From NCBI GenBank assembly GCA_027076405.1, contig JALTJN010000362.1, forward strand, positions 186,001 to 250,000: a stretch of DNA of 64,000 nt, given 5' to 3'. Below the pieces are notes generated by a model, which was not told the origin of the DNA, did no database searches, and worked only from the letters and a program-made list of their open reading frames with translations. Of this stretch, positions 28,717-37,933 are shown piece after piece. Position numbers and translations under genes: made by a program. Each line of letters starts with the position of its first letter. Positions within the stretch are counted from its first letter, which is position 1. The stretch is from Chromatiales bacterium. Its GTDB lineage: Bacteria > Pseudomonadota > Gammaproteobacteria > UBA6429.

Positions 28717-29307
28717 ATGAGCGAAATCGATATTCAATATGATGAAATTAATGATGCACTAAAGCGGATCAGCGTCGAGCAGGATGCAGCCGAAGTGCAT
28801 GGTGTACTGTGTGGCTTATTTTGCACAGTGAATGGCCTAGATGCCTCTTTTTGGCTGGACAATACGCTCACCAATACGCCTGAAGAAGATGCCTATACGG
28901 TGGATGCATTAAATAGTGAAAGTCGTTCTCTTCTAACCCTATTATTTAATGGAACAGAAAAACAGCTTTCAGGACAGGAGTTTGATTTCCAGCTGTTTTT
29001 GCCGGATGACAATTCCGGGCTATATAGCCGGGTTGAGGCATTAAGTAATTGGTGTCAGGGCTTTTTATTTGGTTTAAGTCAGGGCGGCTTAACTGATCCT
29101 GAAGGTTTGCCGGGTGAATTGCCTGATATTGTAAAAGATTTTGTCGAAATTTCACGTGCTGAATCTTATGAGCTGGATGATGATGCCGAAGATGAAAAGG
29201 ATTTTATGGAATTAGTCGAGTTTGTTAGAGTGGCGGTGCAGCTTTTTGTTGATGAAATGCAGCAGTTTCAGGTTGCCGAGCCGGATGATGAGTCGGAATA
29301 CCATTAA
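28717..29307 (+). CDS. ygfB: UPF0149 protein YgfB
   Basis: A 196-residue acidic helical protein of the UPF0149 family. Conserved parts: AAEVHGVLCGLFC, FLPDDNSGLYSRVEALSNWCQGFLFGLSQGG, the acidic DDDAEDEKDFMELVEFVRVAVQLF, and a C-terminal EYH. YgfB has been linked to down-regulating peptidoglycan recycling and DNA-damage programmes in Pseudomonas. It opens the conserved ygfB-pepP-ubiH-ubiI cluster and is divergent from the zap genes. Confidence 0.93.
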   Translation: MSEIDIQYDEINDALKRISVEQDAAEVHGVLCGLFCTVNGLDASFWLDNTLTNTPEEDAYTVDALNSESRSLLTLLFNGTEKQLSGQEFDFQLFLPDDNSGLYSRVEALSNWCQGFLFGLSQGGLTDPEGLPGELPDIVKDFVEISRAESYELDDDAEDEKDFMELVEFVRVAVQLFVDEMQQFQVAEPDDESEYH

Positions 29308-29312
29308 AATTT

Positions 29313-29478
29313 TGCCACCAAGGACAGTAAAAAAATAATTGCCACTAAGGGCATGAAGAATACCAAGAAAAGAATATAAAAACACTGGGACACGGGGAGC
29401 ATGGGAAATAGATCAAAAAATTGCTTTCCCCGTGCTCCTCGAGGTTTAGGTCTTCGTGCCCTTAGGCTAAATCCCTGT
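29313..29478. repeat. GCCACTAAGG/ATGAAGAA-type inverted element, copy 1
   Basis: Outer arms TTGCCACTAAGGGCATGAAGA (in the left half) and TCTTCGTGCCCTTAGGC (right) are inverted. An inner pair, GGAGCATGGGAAA and TTTCCCCGTGCTCC, forms a second hairpin. Related sequence is found at 46929-47105, where CCTTGGTGTTCTTCGTGTCC is the opposite strand of GGACACGAAGAACACCAAGG. It lies between ygfB and pepP. Confidence 0.6.
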
Positions 29479-29495
29479 TAATTAATCGGAAAAAT

Positions 29496-30803
29496 ATGAA
29501 TAACACAGAATACAAACGTCGCCGCAAACATCTAATGCAAATAATGGGTGAAGATGCGGTTGCCATTTTACCCGCTGCTCTAGTGCACATTCGTAACCGC
29601 GATGCAGAATTTCAATATCGACAAGACAGTGATTTTCATTATATCACCGGTTTTGATGAGCCCGAGGCAGTGGCTGTTTTAGTACCGGGACGAGAGCATG
29701 GCGAGTACATTTTATTTTGCCGTGAAAATGATAAGAAAATGGAAACATGGAATGGTCTGCGTGCCGGGCAAGACGGTGCTATTGAAAAATATGCAGCAGA
29801 TGATTCGTTTCCGATAGATGACATTGATGACATTTTACCGGGACTACTGGAAAATAAAGAAAAAGTTTATTACACCATGGGTGTTCATCCTGACTTTGAT
29901 CAGCTTATTATTAAGTGGGTGAATCGCTTACGTAAACAGTCTCGTATGGGAATACATACTCCCAGCGAGTTTGTTGCCTTAGATCATCAACTTCATGACA
30001 TGCGTTTATATAAAAGTGCTGCCGAAGTAAAAGCAATGCGCAAGGCAGCAGAAATTTCTGCGCAAGCACATATTCGAGCGATGCAGTTTTGTAAGCCGGG
30101 AGTGTATGAGTATCAACTCGAAGCTGAAATTTTACATACCTTTATGCATAACGGTGCCCGTTTTCCTGCCTACTCTTCAATAGTGGGGGGAGGAAAAAAT
30201 GGTTGTATTTTACATTATGTAGAAAATAGTGATGCCTTAAAAAATGGTGATTTAGTTCTGATTGATGCCGGTGCTGAAGTGGAATGTTATGCTGCTGATA
30301 TTTCTCGTACCTTTCCTGTTAATGGTAAATATTCAAAAGAGCAGCGTGCGCTTTATGATATTGTTTTAGCAGCGCAGCTGGCTGCGATTGAGCAGGTTAA
30401 ACCCGGTAATCACTGGAACGATCCTCATGAAGCTGCAATCAAAGTAATCACTCAAGGCTTGATTGATGTGGGAATCTTAAAAGGCAAGCTTGAAACTAAT
30501 ATTGAAAAAGAAAGCTATAAAGATTTCTATATGCATCGTACCGGCCACTGGTTAGGCATGGATGTACATGATGTTGGTGACTATAAAGTGGATGAGGAAT
30601 GGCGTGTACTCGAACCCGGCATGGTGCTTACTGTCGAACCGGGTTTATATATTTCAGCAGATCATGAGTCAGTCGCAAAAAAATGGCATAACATTGGAAT
30701 TAGAATAGAAGATGATGTGCTGGTAACAAAAGATGGCTATGATATTTTAAGTAAAGATGTACCGAAAAACGCAGATGAAATTGAAGCATTAATGGCGGGT
30801 TAA
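29496..30803 (+). CDS. pepP: Xaa-Pro aminopeptidase P
   Basis: A 435-residue pita-bread metallopeptidase (M24B) that removes the N-terminal residue from Xaa-Pro peptides. The N-terminal creatinase-like domain (QYRQDSDFHYITGFDEPEAVAVL) is followed by the catalytic domain with five metal ligands: LIDAGAEVECYAADISRTFPVNG (two Asp), HRTGHWLGMDVHDVG (His), VEPGLYI (Glu) and GIRIEDDVLV (Glu). Normal length and intact. Second gene of the ygfB-pepP-ubiH-ubiI cluster; ubiH begins 7 bases later. Confidence 0.97.
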   Translation: MNNTEYKRRRKHLMQIMGEDAVAILPAALVHIRNRDAEFQYRQDSDFHYITGFDEPEAVAVLVPGREHGEYILFCRENDKKMETWNGLRAGQDGAIEKYAADDSFPIDDIDDILPGLLENKEKVYYTMGVHPDFDQLIIKWVNRLRKQSRMGIHTPSEFVALDHQLHDMRLYKSAAEVKAMRKAAEISAQAHIRAMQFCKPGVYEYQLEAEILHTFMHNGARFPAYSSIVGGGKNGCILHYVENSDALKNGDLVLIDAGAEVECYAADISRTFPVNGKYSKEQRALYDIVLAAQLAAIEQVKPGNHWNDPHEAAIKVITQGLIDVGILKGKLETNIEKESYKDFYMHRTGHWLGMDVHDVGDYKVDEEWRVLEPGMVLTVEPGLYISADHESVAKKWHNIGIRIEDDVLVTKDGYDILSKDVPKNADEIEALMAG

Positions 30804-30810
30804 ATAGTTC

Positions 30811-32067
30811 ATGTCTGATAACAATACAGATTTTGATTTAATTATTATTGGCGGCGGTTTGGTTGGTGCAAGTCTTGCCTGTGCTTTAGCAAACTCATCT
30901 TTACGCATTGCGATTATTGAAGCTTTTCCATTTAAGTCTGATGATTCCGAATATCAACCTGCCTTTGATGCTCGTAGCGTAGCTTTATCCTATACCTCTA
31001 AACAAGTATTTGAAGGCATGGGTTTATGGCCGTCTATTAATCAGTTAGGTGTGGCTGCCATTAAAAAAATTCATATATCAGATCGTGGTCATGCCGGCAT
31101 TACCCGTTTAAATGCAAACGATGAGAATGTAGAAGCATTAGGTTATGTCGTTGAAACACGTGTTATCGGTAAAGCTTTATTTTCTGCATTAAACAAACAA
31201 AAAAACATCACCCTGATTGCCCCGGCAAAACTTAAGAACTTTAATTTATCAACAGAACAAGCTGAAGTTATTATTGAGCAAGAGGGTGAAAGTAAGAAAT
31301 TAACAGCACAGTTATTAGTTGCTGCCGACGGTGGTGACTCAGTGGTCCGCCGCTTAAGTGGTGTAAGAATAAAACAACGTAACTATGAACAAAGTGCCAT
31401 CATTGCCAATGTTGCTACTGATCGTGCTCATAATAATCAGGCATTTGAACGTTTCACTGATAGTGGCCCGCTTGCTTTATTACCGATGACCGCAACAGAT
31501 AATGAAAGTAATCGTTATTCTTTAGTGTGGACTATTAATAGCGAAGAAAAAGAAACCATGATGGCGTGGGATGACGATACTTTTTTACTTCAATTACAAA
31601 AGCGTTTTGGTGACAGGGCAGGGAAATTTGTTAACGCAAGTTCTCGTCATGTTTATCCATTAAGTTTAATGCGTGCACAAGAGCATGTACGTGAGAGGTT
31701 GGCAATTATTGGTAATGCCGCACATACATTGCACCCCGTTGCAGGACAGGGTTTTAACCTTGGTTTGCGAGATGTGGCGGCCTTATCTCAAGTTATTACC
31801 GATGCGTTACGTGATAAGAAAGACATTGGATGTTTAAAAACATTAGATATCTATGCTGACTGGCGCAAGCGTGATCATATTCAAACTGCGATGGCTACGG
31901 ACAGTATTGTCAGAATATTTTCAAATAATTTTTTGCCGCTTGCTGCATTGAGAAATCTGGGTTTGCTTGTCGTTGATATTGTGCCACCACTTAAAAAAAT
32001 CTTTGCCCGGCATGCGATGGGGTTTGTTGGCAAGATGCCTCGACTGGGACGCGGGTTGAAATTATAA
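30811..32067 (+). CDS. ubiH: 2-octaprenyl-6-methoxyphenol hydroxylase
   Basis: A 418-residue FAD monooxygenase of ubiquinone synthesis. Motifs: DFDLIIIGGGLVGASLACAL (Rossmann GxGxxG), the DG motif VAADGGDSVVRR, and the second FAD motif IIGNAAHTLHPVAGQGFNLGLRDV. The order pepP-ubiH-ubiI supports UbiH for this paralogue, but UbiH and UbiI are alike, so the split between the two adjacent genes is by order. The stop is immediately followed by the next start codon. Confidence 0.9.
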   Translation: MSDNNTDFDLIIIGGGLVGASLACALANSSLRIAIIEAFPFKSDDSEYQPAFDARSVALSYTSKQVFEGMGLWPSINQLGVAAIKKIHISDRGHAGITRLNANDENVEALGYVVETRVIGKALFSALNKQKNITLIAPAKLKNFNLSTEQAEVIIEQEGESKKLTAQLLVAADGGDSVVRRLSGVRIKQRNYEQSAIIANVATDRAHNNQAFERFTDSGPLALLPMTATDNESNRYSLVWTINSEEKETMMAWDDDTFLLQLQKRFGDRAGKFVNASSRHVYPLSLMRAQEHVRERLAIIGNAAHTLHPVAGQGFNLGLRDVAALSQVITDALRDKKDIGCLKTLDIYADWRKRDHIQTAMATDSIVRIFSNNFLPLAALRNLGLLVVDIVPPLKKIFARHAMGFVGKMPRLGRGLKL

Positions 32068-33255
32068 ATGACAAAACAATATGACATTATCATTGTAGGC
32101 GCCGGTATGGTGGGGGCGACCCTTGCCTGTGGTCTTGCAGAAGAGGCTGAACAGTTAAAGATTGCCGTTATAGATGCAATTACTCCAAAATTCGATTGGG
32201 ATGAAAAAAGTTATGATATGCGAGTTAGTGCAATCACTCGTTCATCGCAACAGCTTTTTAAAAATATCGGTGTCTGGGAATATATTCTTGAGCAAAGGTT
32301 AACTCCCTATCAAGAAATGTTTGTTTGGGATGAGGGGAGTCAAGGGGAATTGCATTTTGATAGTGCGGATATGGGTGAACATGATCTCGGGCATATTATC
32401 GAAAACAGAGTCATTGTAAAAGCATTGCATCAGCGTATTAAAGCGTTCTCTCAAATTGAATTACTTTGTCCGGCCAGATTAGAAAAAATAGATTTTCATG
32501 CGGATAAAACAGTTTTAATGTTAGATGATCAGTCAGAACTTTCTGCGAGTCTGGTCATTGCAGCAGATGGCACTCGTTCGTGGATAAGACAACAAGCTGA
32601 TATTGCCGTTAAAGGCTGGGATTTTGATCAGGCTGCCTTAGTTACGACTGTTAAAACTGAAAAACACCATCAAAATACCGCCTGGCAACGTTTTTTAAAT
32701 ACAGGGCCTCTTGCCTTTTTGCCTTTAACGGACGGCTTTAGTTCAATCGTTTGGTCAACGTCACCGGATGAAGCAAAACGTTTAACCGAGATTTCAAAAG
32801 ATGATTTTGCCAGAGAATTAGAGCAGGCTTTTGCCGGCAAGTTAGGAAAAATTGTGTCGGTTGCCAAGCGTGCCGTTTTTCCTTTAAGGCTATTTGAAAC
32901 ATTACACTATGTAAAACCCCGTCTTGCACTGGTTGGCGATGCGGCGCACACAATTCACCCGTTAGCAGGGCAAGGTGTTAATTTGGGCTTAGCCGATGTT
33001 GACAGCTTAATTGAAGTGATTGTGGATGCTTTAAACAGTAAAAAAGATATTGGTGACTTTAAAGTCTTACGTCGTTTTGAGCGTTGGCGGCGAGCAGAAA
33101 ACCGATCTATGCTCATGGCAATGGATGGCTTGAAAAGATTATTCGGTAGCGAGATTTCAGTTGTTAAAGACATTCGTGGTATTGGTCTGAATAACATTAA
33201 TAAATTAACAGTTGTTAAAAATATTATTATGCAACAGGCGATGGGCACAAAGTAA
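32068..33255 (+). CDS. ubiI: 2-octaprenylphenol hydroxylase (UbiI/VisC type)
   Basis: A 395-residue FAD monooxygenase, paralogue of the preceding gene and starting on the base after its stop. FAD motifs: DIIIVGAGMVGATLACGLAE, VIAADGTRSWIRQ and LVGDAAHTIHPLAGQGVNLGLADV. In the conserved cluster this position holds ubiI (visC), which hydroxylates ring C5. With Coq7 at 16333 this gives a complete set of ring hydroxylases (C5, C1, C6). It could also be a UbiM/UbiF-type broad hydroxylase. Confidence 0.85.
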   Translation: MTKQYDIIIVGAGMVGATLACGLAEEAEQLKIAVIDAITPKFDWDEKSYDMRVSAITRSSQQLFKNIGVWEYILEQRLTPYQEMFVWDEGSQGELHFDSADMGEHDLGHIIENRVIVKALHQRIKAFSQIELLCPARLEKIDFHADKTVLMLDDQSELSASLVIAADGTRSWIRQQADIAVKGWDFDQAALVTTVKTEKHHQNTAWQRFLNTGPLAFLPLTDGFSSIVWSTSPDEAKRLTEISKDDFARELEQAFAGKLGKIVSVAKRAVFPLRLFETLHYVKPRLALVGDAAHTIHPLAGQGVNLGLADVDSLIEVIVDALNSKKDIGDFKVLRRFERWRRAENRSMLMAMDGLKRLFGSEISVVKDIRGIGLNNINKLTVVKNIIMQQAMGTK

Positions 33256-33290
33256 AGCACTTAATACCTGATAAATTGGTGGGCATGTAA

Positions 33291-33551
33291 ATGAAAAAAC
33301 TAAAGCACGAAAAAGAATTGGTAAAGCTTGCTCTTGATTTAGTGATGTCTATTGCCGAGAAAAAAGGCGTCGTAAAATTTGATGCGACTGATTCATCGAA
33401 AGAAAAAATTGAGTATGTTTATCGTCTGCTCATTCACGATAAAATTTTACAGCCTTTGGCAAAAGATCAGGAATCTCAGCCAAATATGAAACATAAGCTT
33501 GCCTGCTGGATGCAAAAGCAACTACCCAAAGATCACGCACTAAATAAATAA
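33291..33551 (+). CDS. Small conserved protein (DUF5062-like)
   Basis: An 86-residue charged, helical, soluble protein. The pattern LVKLALDLVMSIAEKKGVVKFDATDSSKEKIEYVYRLLIHDK, then PNMKHKLACWMQKQLPKDHALNK, resembles the DUF5062 family known mainly from gammaproteobacteria; this is from memory and not certain. No function is known. It lies 35 bases after ubiI and may be on the same transcript. Confidence 0.65.
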   Translation: MKKLKHEKELVKLALDLVMSIAEKKGVVKFDATDSSKEKIEYVYRLLIHDKILQPLAKDQESQPNMKHKLACWMQKQLPKDHALNK

Positions 33552-33641
33552 GTAAAAAGCATCATATTTCACACCTAAAAATTAAATATCCCCGCCATTT
33601 GACCGATAAATATCAATAAGACGATTTATTCGGGGTTCAAC

Positions 33642-34658
33642 ATGGCAGTAAAGCACTTCTTTAAAAAGGCAGGTATGGCAGATAAAAAGCCCGATTATCT
33701 GGCAGATTTGTCTCAGGCATATGTGCATCCCTGCATTATTAATAACCGCAAGCATATTGTTTATCCGCGGGGATTAGCGGATAAATCTCCCGGCTTATTT
33801 GAAAAGTTATCACAGCATTATAAAAATCAGGGTTATCTTTTAAAAGAAGATCAGCGCTCAAACAGCAGCTCTAATAAATATAAAAATGAAAGACAAAAAT
33901 GGGTACCTGTTCTTTTATTTACTGCAAGTCTTTTATTTGAAAGTAGTGCTTTTGCAGATGTAGAGCTGGAGCTGGATGAAACTGCTTCTCTGGTACAACA
34001 ACAAAATATAGAACTACAATTAATTTCTAACAATAAAATCCGCCAACAAATTCAATATACGGTTAACCCTGCTTTTCAAACAAAAAAACATGTACAGATG
34101 AAATCAGCTTTAGCAGCAGATCTCTTTGAAATTTTAAATAACCGTTATCATAAACAAAAGACAGATCCCGCTTATATTATTGAAGACCTCAAAGAGATTG
34201 CAAATTATTACAGCGAGTTTCCTGAGTCGGTCACCTTGCTCGAAGAGTTAAAAGACAAGAACTGGACGCTCTCGTTTGATGAGCATAACTGGGTGACGAC
34301 CGGTAGCGGAAATATGTTAAAGGTTGATAAAGCGGTGATACATTTTAATACGCGTTCGGCTGCACAACTTCGTCTAAATAATGGTTGCAAAGAAAACCCG
34401 GTGTGTATCGCTTCTCCGGCAGATGCGTTATTACATGAGTTGCTGCATACGCACAGTATGCTGGTTAAAAGTGAAGAGTTTATTACTCAGGGTGGTATGA
34501 ATAATGTGATTTATCCTTATAAACATGAATACGCCGTGATAGAACAAGAACGCAAGCTATATGCCAATATGAGTATACAAGATCATATCAAACGCCCGCA
34601 AAGGCGTGAACACACCGGTCGAACAGTTAAGGCGCATTGCCCTACCTGCATTAAATAA
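33642..34658 (+). CDS. Membrane-anchored HExxH protein, putative zinc peptidase
   Basis: A 338-residue protein I do not recognise as a named family. Residues 1-85 are basic and soluble; one membrane segment follows ([19 protein letters not shown], about 86-105, which could also serve as an internal signal). The rest is probably periplasmic and carries HELLHTHSM at 265-273, an HExxH zinc site resembling M91-like peptidases, followed by [14 protein letters not shown]. Two Cys (NGCKENPVC) just before the motif may form a disulfide. It is upstream of the bufferin operon on the same strand with a 110-base gap; any link is speculative. Confidence 0.6.
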   Translation: MAVKHFFKKAGMADKKPDYLADLSQAYVHPCIINNRKHIVYPRGLADKSPGLFEKLSQHYKNQGYLLKEDQRSNSSSNKYKNERQKWVPVLLFTASLLFESSAFADVELELDETASLVQQQNIELQLISNNKIRQQIQYTVNPAFQTKKHVQMKSALAADLFEILNNRYHKQKTDPAYIIEDLKEIANYYSEFPESVTLLEELKDKNWTLSFDEHNWVTTGSGNMLKVDKAVIHFNTRSAAQLRLNNGCKENPVCIASPADALLHELLHTHSMLVKSEEFITQGGMNNVIYPYKHEYAVIEQERKLYANMSIQDHIKRPQRREHTGRTVKAHCPTCIK

Positions 34659-34679
34659 TTCATTTATTTTCAATTTTAC

Positions 34680-34708
34680 TGCAATCAAACTGCTTCGCTA
34701 ATCGTCTA
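34680..34708 (+). promoter_or_regulatory. Likely ECF-type promoter of the bufferin operon
   Basis: TGCAATC (34680-34686) and CGTCTA (34703-34708) are 16 bases apart, close to the TGTAACC / CGTCTA pattern recognised by SigF-like ECF sigma factors of bufferin loci. It is 60 bases before bufA, and an ECF sigma gene lies in the same operon. A CATAAC-TCAG-GTTATG hairpin (34721-34736) lies in the leader. Confidence 0.5.
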
Positions 34709-34768
34709 GTTACTAACGGGCATAACTCAGGTTATGTACTGTTAATACTTAAAATTAGCGGAGGAAAT

Positions 34769-35062
34769 ATGAAAAAACAAAATAAAGCGGTTCAGTCTAC
34801 TGTAGCCGGTATTCTGGCGATAGGTGCAACAATGGTGGCAACAACAGCTTCAGCGGTACCTGACCAACCAAAATTTTGGGAAAAATGCGCCGGGATAGCA
34901 AAAGCAGGTATGAATGATTGTGGCGCCTTAGATGGAAAACATGGCTGTTCAGGCCAGGCGACTAAAAGTAATCATCCTAAGGAATGGGTTTATGTACCAA
35001 AAGGAACCTGTGCAAAAATTGTTGGTGGTAAAGTTGCTAAAATCAAACCAGCAAAAAAATAA
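34769..35062 (+). CDS. bufA: Bufferin precursor BufA1 (DUF2282)
   Basis: A 97-residue ribosomally made precursor of the DUF2282 bufferin family. A Sec signal peptide ([18 protein letters not shown], cleavage before VPDQP) is followed by a core with four Cys in [25 protein letters not shown] and [11 protein letters not shown], the family signature. In studied members the DUF692 maturase converts some cysteines to thiooxazoles that bind copper. Strong ribosome site (CGGAGGA). First gene of the operon bufA-bufB-bufC-ECF sigma-anti-sigma. A BufD/DoxX membrane gene, often present, is missing here. Confidence 0.9.
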   Translation: MKKQNKAVQSTVAGILAIGATMVATTASAVPDQPKFWEKCAGIAKAGMNDCGALDGKHGCSGQATKSNHPKEWVYVPKGTCAKIVGGKVAKIKPAKK

Positions 35063-35071
35063 GTATTGTAC

Positions 35072-35941
35072 ATGTCCAATGAAAATGTGAAGCCAGTCTC
35101 CGGCTGCCTCTCGGGAACGGGGGTTGGTTTACGGTCACCACATATAAATGAAATTCTGAGAGAGCGTCCGGCAATTCCGTGGTTTGAATTATTAGCAGAT
35201 AATCATTTGGTTGAAGGTGGTTTAATTCCTTTACAGTTAGATGAAATTTGTCAGCATTATCCTGTGACATTCCATAGTGTCGGTTTGTCGCTAGGATCGG
35301 TTGACCCGTTAGATTTAAATTATTTGTCTAAACTTAAAAAATTAATGCAACAGTATGAAATAAGCTGGTTATCTGAACATTGTTGTTTTACCTCTTTTGA
35401 TGGTTTTCATTCGCACGACTTATTACCAATACCTTATTCCGAAGAAAGTTTGTTTCATATTGTAAAGCGTATTTCGCGGACGCAGGATTTTTTAGGTAAG
35501 CAAATTTTAATAGAGAATGTTTCCAGTTATATGAGCTTTGCAGAAAGCACTCTGGATGAGGTTGATTTTATTTCCGAGGTTGCCAGACAGTCAGATTGTT
35601 TATTACTTATCGATGTTAATAATATTTATGTTAATCATATTAATCAGGGAGTTGATGTTATTCAGTATATTGATCGACTTCCGTATGAAAGAATAAAAGA
35701 AATACATTTAGCCGGATTTGATGATCGTGGAGATTATATTTTAGATGCACATAATAATCCGGTAGCCCAACCCGTGTGGCAGTTATATGAAAAACTCATA
35801 CAACATGTTCCTGATGTGGCTACCCTTATTGAATGGGATAATGATATCCCATCATTACAGCGATTGATGGAAGAGGCAAATAAAGCGGATGTAATTGCCA
35901 ATAAATATAAATCCGAGAGTTTAAATCATGCCATTGGCTAA
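35072..35941 (+). CDS. bufB: DUF692 multinuclear iron-dependent maturase BufB
   Basis: A 289-residue TIM-barrel enzyme of the DUF692/MNIO family (MbnB-like), which uses two or three iron ions to modify cysteines in its precursor peptide. Candidate ligands: WFELLADNHL, VTFHSVGLSLGS, WLSEHCCF, ILIENVSSYM, LLIDVNNIYVNHI, KEIHLAGFDDRGDYILDAHNNPV and LIEWDNDIP, all typical of the family. I start at ATG 35072; an in-frame TTG at 35066 is possible. It begins 9 bases after bufA and overlaps bufC by 14 bases. Confidence 0.92.
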   Translation: MSNENVKPVSGCLSGTGVGLRSPHINEILRERPAIPWFELLADNHLVEGGLIPLQLDEICQHYPVTFHSVGLSLGSVDPLDLNYLSKLKKLMQQYEISWLSEHCCFTSFDGFHSHDLLPIPYSEESLFHIVKRISRTQDFLGKQILIENVSSYMSFAESTLDEVDFISEVARQSDCLLLIDVNNIYVNHINQGVDVIQYIDRLPYERIKEIHLAGFDDRGDYILDAHNNPVAQPVWQLYEKLIQHVPDVATLIEWDNDIPSLQRLMEEANKADVIANKYKSESLNHAIG

Positions 35942-36731
35942 TATTGAGCGCTTGTTTGTTGCTCATCTGTTACAACCACAAAGTGACGATGGTGAATTTA
36001 TTAATAAATTAGGACCGCTAAAGACTTTAACTGTAGAAAAGCAGCTGGAGATTTATCGTAGTAATATTAATGGTGCGCATCAAAAAGTATTAGGACAAAT
36101 ATATCCTGCCTGTTTAAATATTTTAGGAAACGATTATTTTAATCACATATCACAGGATTATCGTTTTCAATATCCATCGGTTAATCCTGATTTAAATGTA
36201 TATGGAGAATCATTCCCGTTATTTTTGCAAAAAAAAATAACACTACATACTGAGTTAAGTGACTATGATTATTTAGCGGAACTCGCCTTGCTAGAGTGGC
36301 ACTGGCATGCCAGTTATTATGCAAAAAATGATACGGTTTTTGATTTTTATAAACTGGCAGCGGTTAATCCGGATGAACAGGATAAACTTTGTTTTATTCT
36401 AAGCGATTCATTTTTTTTACATAGAACCTGGTTTCCTTTGCTGGAACTATGGCAAGCCAATCAAAATGCAAATGATGGCAAACAGGAATTTGTCATGCCT
36501 GACTCAGAAAATTACTTTTGTCTGTCTCGCTTTAATTTACAGCCTGATATGACACGTATAACGCAATATCAGTTTGAATTGTTAAATGCAATCACTGAGA
36601 ATTTTTCTCTGTCTGCTCTGATAGACATTAATGGGGATACTGATGATGCAGAAGGTTTTCAACAACAACTTATCTACTTTATTGAAAAAGGCTGGGTTAT
36701 CGGCTTTTCTCTTCTCTCTGATACAAAATAA
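35928..36731 (+). CDS. bufC: DUF2063 partner protein BufC
   Basis: A 267-residue protein with the DUF2063 N-terminal domain (LEIYRSNINGAHQKVLGQIYPACLNILG, SVNPDLNVYGESFPLFL, LAELALLEWHWHASYY). DUF2063 proteins accompany DUF692 enzymes and act as the precursor-recognition partner, as MbnC does for MbnB. The start overlaps bufB, indicating coupled translation. Operon position and domain match bufC. The C-terminal half is less conserved. Confidence 0.9.
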   Translation: MPLANIERLFVAHLLQPQSDDGEFINKLGPLKTLTVEKQLEIYRSNINGAHQKVLGQIYPACLNILGNDYFNHISQDYRFQYPSVNPDLNVYGESFPLFLQKKITLHTELSDYDYLAELALLEWHWHASYYAKNDTVFDFYKLAAVNPDEQDKLCFILSDSFFLHRTWFPLLELWQANQNANDGKQEFVMPDSENYFCLSRFNLQPDMTRITQYQFELLNAITENFSLSALIDINGDTDDAEGFQQQLIYFIEKGWVIGFSLLSDTK

Positions 36732-36765
36732 GTTATAGTATTCTAAATTAAAACAGGATAGCTTG

Positions 36766-37254
36766 ATGTTCAATGAACAAACATTACAGGAACTCTATCG
36801 TTATTGTTACAGTCTAACCTGTGATGAACACAATGCCTATGATTTGTTGCAGGCATCAATAGAAAAATTTATTAATTTAAATGTTAAAGCCAGTGAGCCT
36901 GCCGCTTATATAAAGAAGATGATTTATAACCGTTTTATCGATGCTTGTCGGCGAGAAAAAATAGTGCAGTTTGAAAATATTGACGAGGCTATTCTACCTG
37001 TTGATTTTGATGTGCAAACACTCGAAGAGTTATTGGTGAGTGAGGATATGGTAAAACAAATTCTGCAAAGTCTGGACCCGGACGAACGTGAAATTATGTA
37101 TTGCTGGGCAATTGAAGGTTTTTCAACCGCAGAGATAGCAAAAAAAATTGAAAAACCAAAAGGGACTATCCTTTCAAAAATTTATCGTATGCGGAAAAAA
37201 TTAATTAAAAAGTTTGGTGAACACTCCAATGATGTTGTGGAGGCAGGAAAATGA
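36766..37254 (+). CDS. ECF-type RNA polymerase sigma factor
   Basis: A 162-residue ECF sigma factor. Region 2 (about 8-70) includes YSLTCDEHNAYDLLQASIEKF and PAAYIKKMIYNRFIDACRREK; region 4 (about 105-155) has LDPDEREIMYCWAIEGFSTAEIAKKIEKPKGTILSKIYRMRKKL with a helix-turn-helix. The start is ATG at 36766 with AGGA upstream, not the preceding TTG. It overlaps the next gene by 4 bases, a classical sigma/anti-sigma pairing. It most likely drives the operon from the ECF-like promoter at 34680. Confidence 0.9.
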   Translation: MFNEQTLQELYRYCYSLTCDEHNAYDLLQASIEKFINLNVKASEPAAYIKKMIYNRFIDACRREKIVQFENIDEAILPVDFDVQTLEELLVSEDMVKQILQSLDPDEREIMYCWAIEGFSTAEIAKKIEKPKGTILSKIYRMRKKLIKKFGEHSNDVVEAGK

Positions 37255-37865
37255 AAAAAGGTAACCTTAAAAAAGTGGTTAATGAGTTTGTTGAAAACAA
37301 ATCACTTTCGGATGAACAATTAAACTCATTGTTGAAACTGCAACAAAAAGTTGTTGATCATAACCACGCAATCCGGAATACAAAATTTCGCTGGATGACT
37401 ATTGCAGCCATTTTTTTGATGGCATTAGGAAACGTTTTTTATTTTTCTATATCGCCGGAGCTTGAGCTGGAACAGCGTATCGGGAGTGAAGTTGCAAAAA
37501 ACCATATTAATTTGAAGCCACTTGAAATACAAACTTCAAGCATTAAAGACATTCGCGGCTTTTTATCCAAGCTTGATTTTGTACCTATCGAGTCGGTACT
37601 TTTAAAAGGCAGTTCCAAACGTTTACTGGGCGGTCGTTATTGCTCTATTCAGGGGGTTCGTGCTGCCCAACTAAGATTGAAAGATACTAAAACAGGTCAA
37701 ATACAGTCACTATATGAAACGGTTTACGACCCTGATGTTTTTTCAGATTTACCGGAGTTGAAAGAAGGAGAAAAACCTATTACTGTTTATTCTAAAGGCT
37801 TGGCGGTGGATATCTGGATTGAGAAAGGGCTGTTGTTTGCCTTAACCAGAGAAACAAATAAGTAA
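37251..37865 (+). CDS. Probable membrane anti-sigma factor
   Basis: A 204-residue single-pass protein. The N-terminal cytoplasmic segment (1-45) is charged and helical and could hold the sigma factor; a membrane helix follows (WMTIAAIFLMALGNVFYFSI, about 47-66); the C-terminal domain is periplasmic with one notable Cys in LGGRYCSIQGVRAAQLRL (near 131), possibly a metal or redox sensor. ATGA overlap with the sigma gene supports an anti-sigma role. No classical zinc-finger anti-sigma motif is present. Family not recognised with certainty. Confidence 0.65.
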   Translation: MKKGNLKKVVNEFVENKSLSDEQLNSLLKLQQKVVDHNHAIRNTKFRWMTIAAIFLMALGNVFYFSISPELELEQRIGSEVAKNHINLKPLEIQTSSIKDIRGFLSKLDFVPIESVLLKGSSKRLLGGRYCSIQGVRAAQLRLKDTKTGQIQSLYETVYDPDVFSDLPELKEGEKPITVYSKGLAVDIWIEKGLLFALTRETNK

Positions 37866-37904
37866 AATAGTGATATCAAATATTGTAATCTATTTTATAA
37901 TTAA

Positions 37905-37932
37905 GCCTGTCTTAACATTAAGGTAAACAGGC
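37905..37932 (+). promoter_or_regulatory. Hairpin enclosing the ribosome binding site of the TorF-like gene
   Basis: GCCTGT (37905-37910) pairs with ACAGGC (37927-37932), and inside it CTTA (37911-37914) pairs with TAAG (37919-37922). The likely Shine-Dalgarno AAGG (37920-37923) is inside the stem and the stem ends one base before the TTG start codon, so folding would block initiation. Confidence 0.45.
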
Positions 37933-37933
37933 G

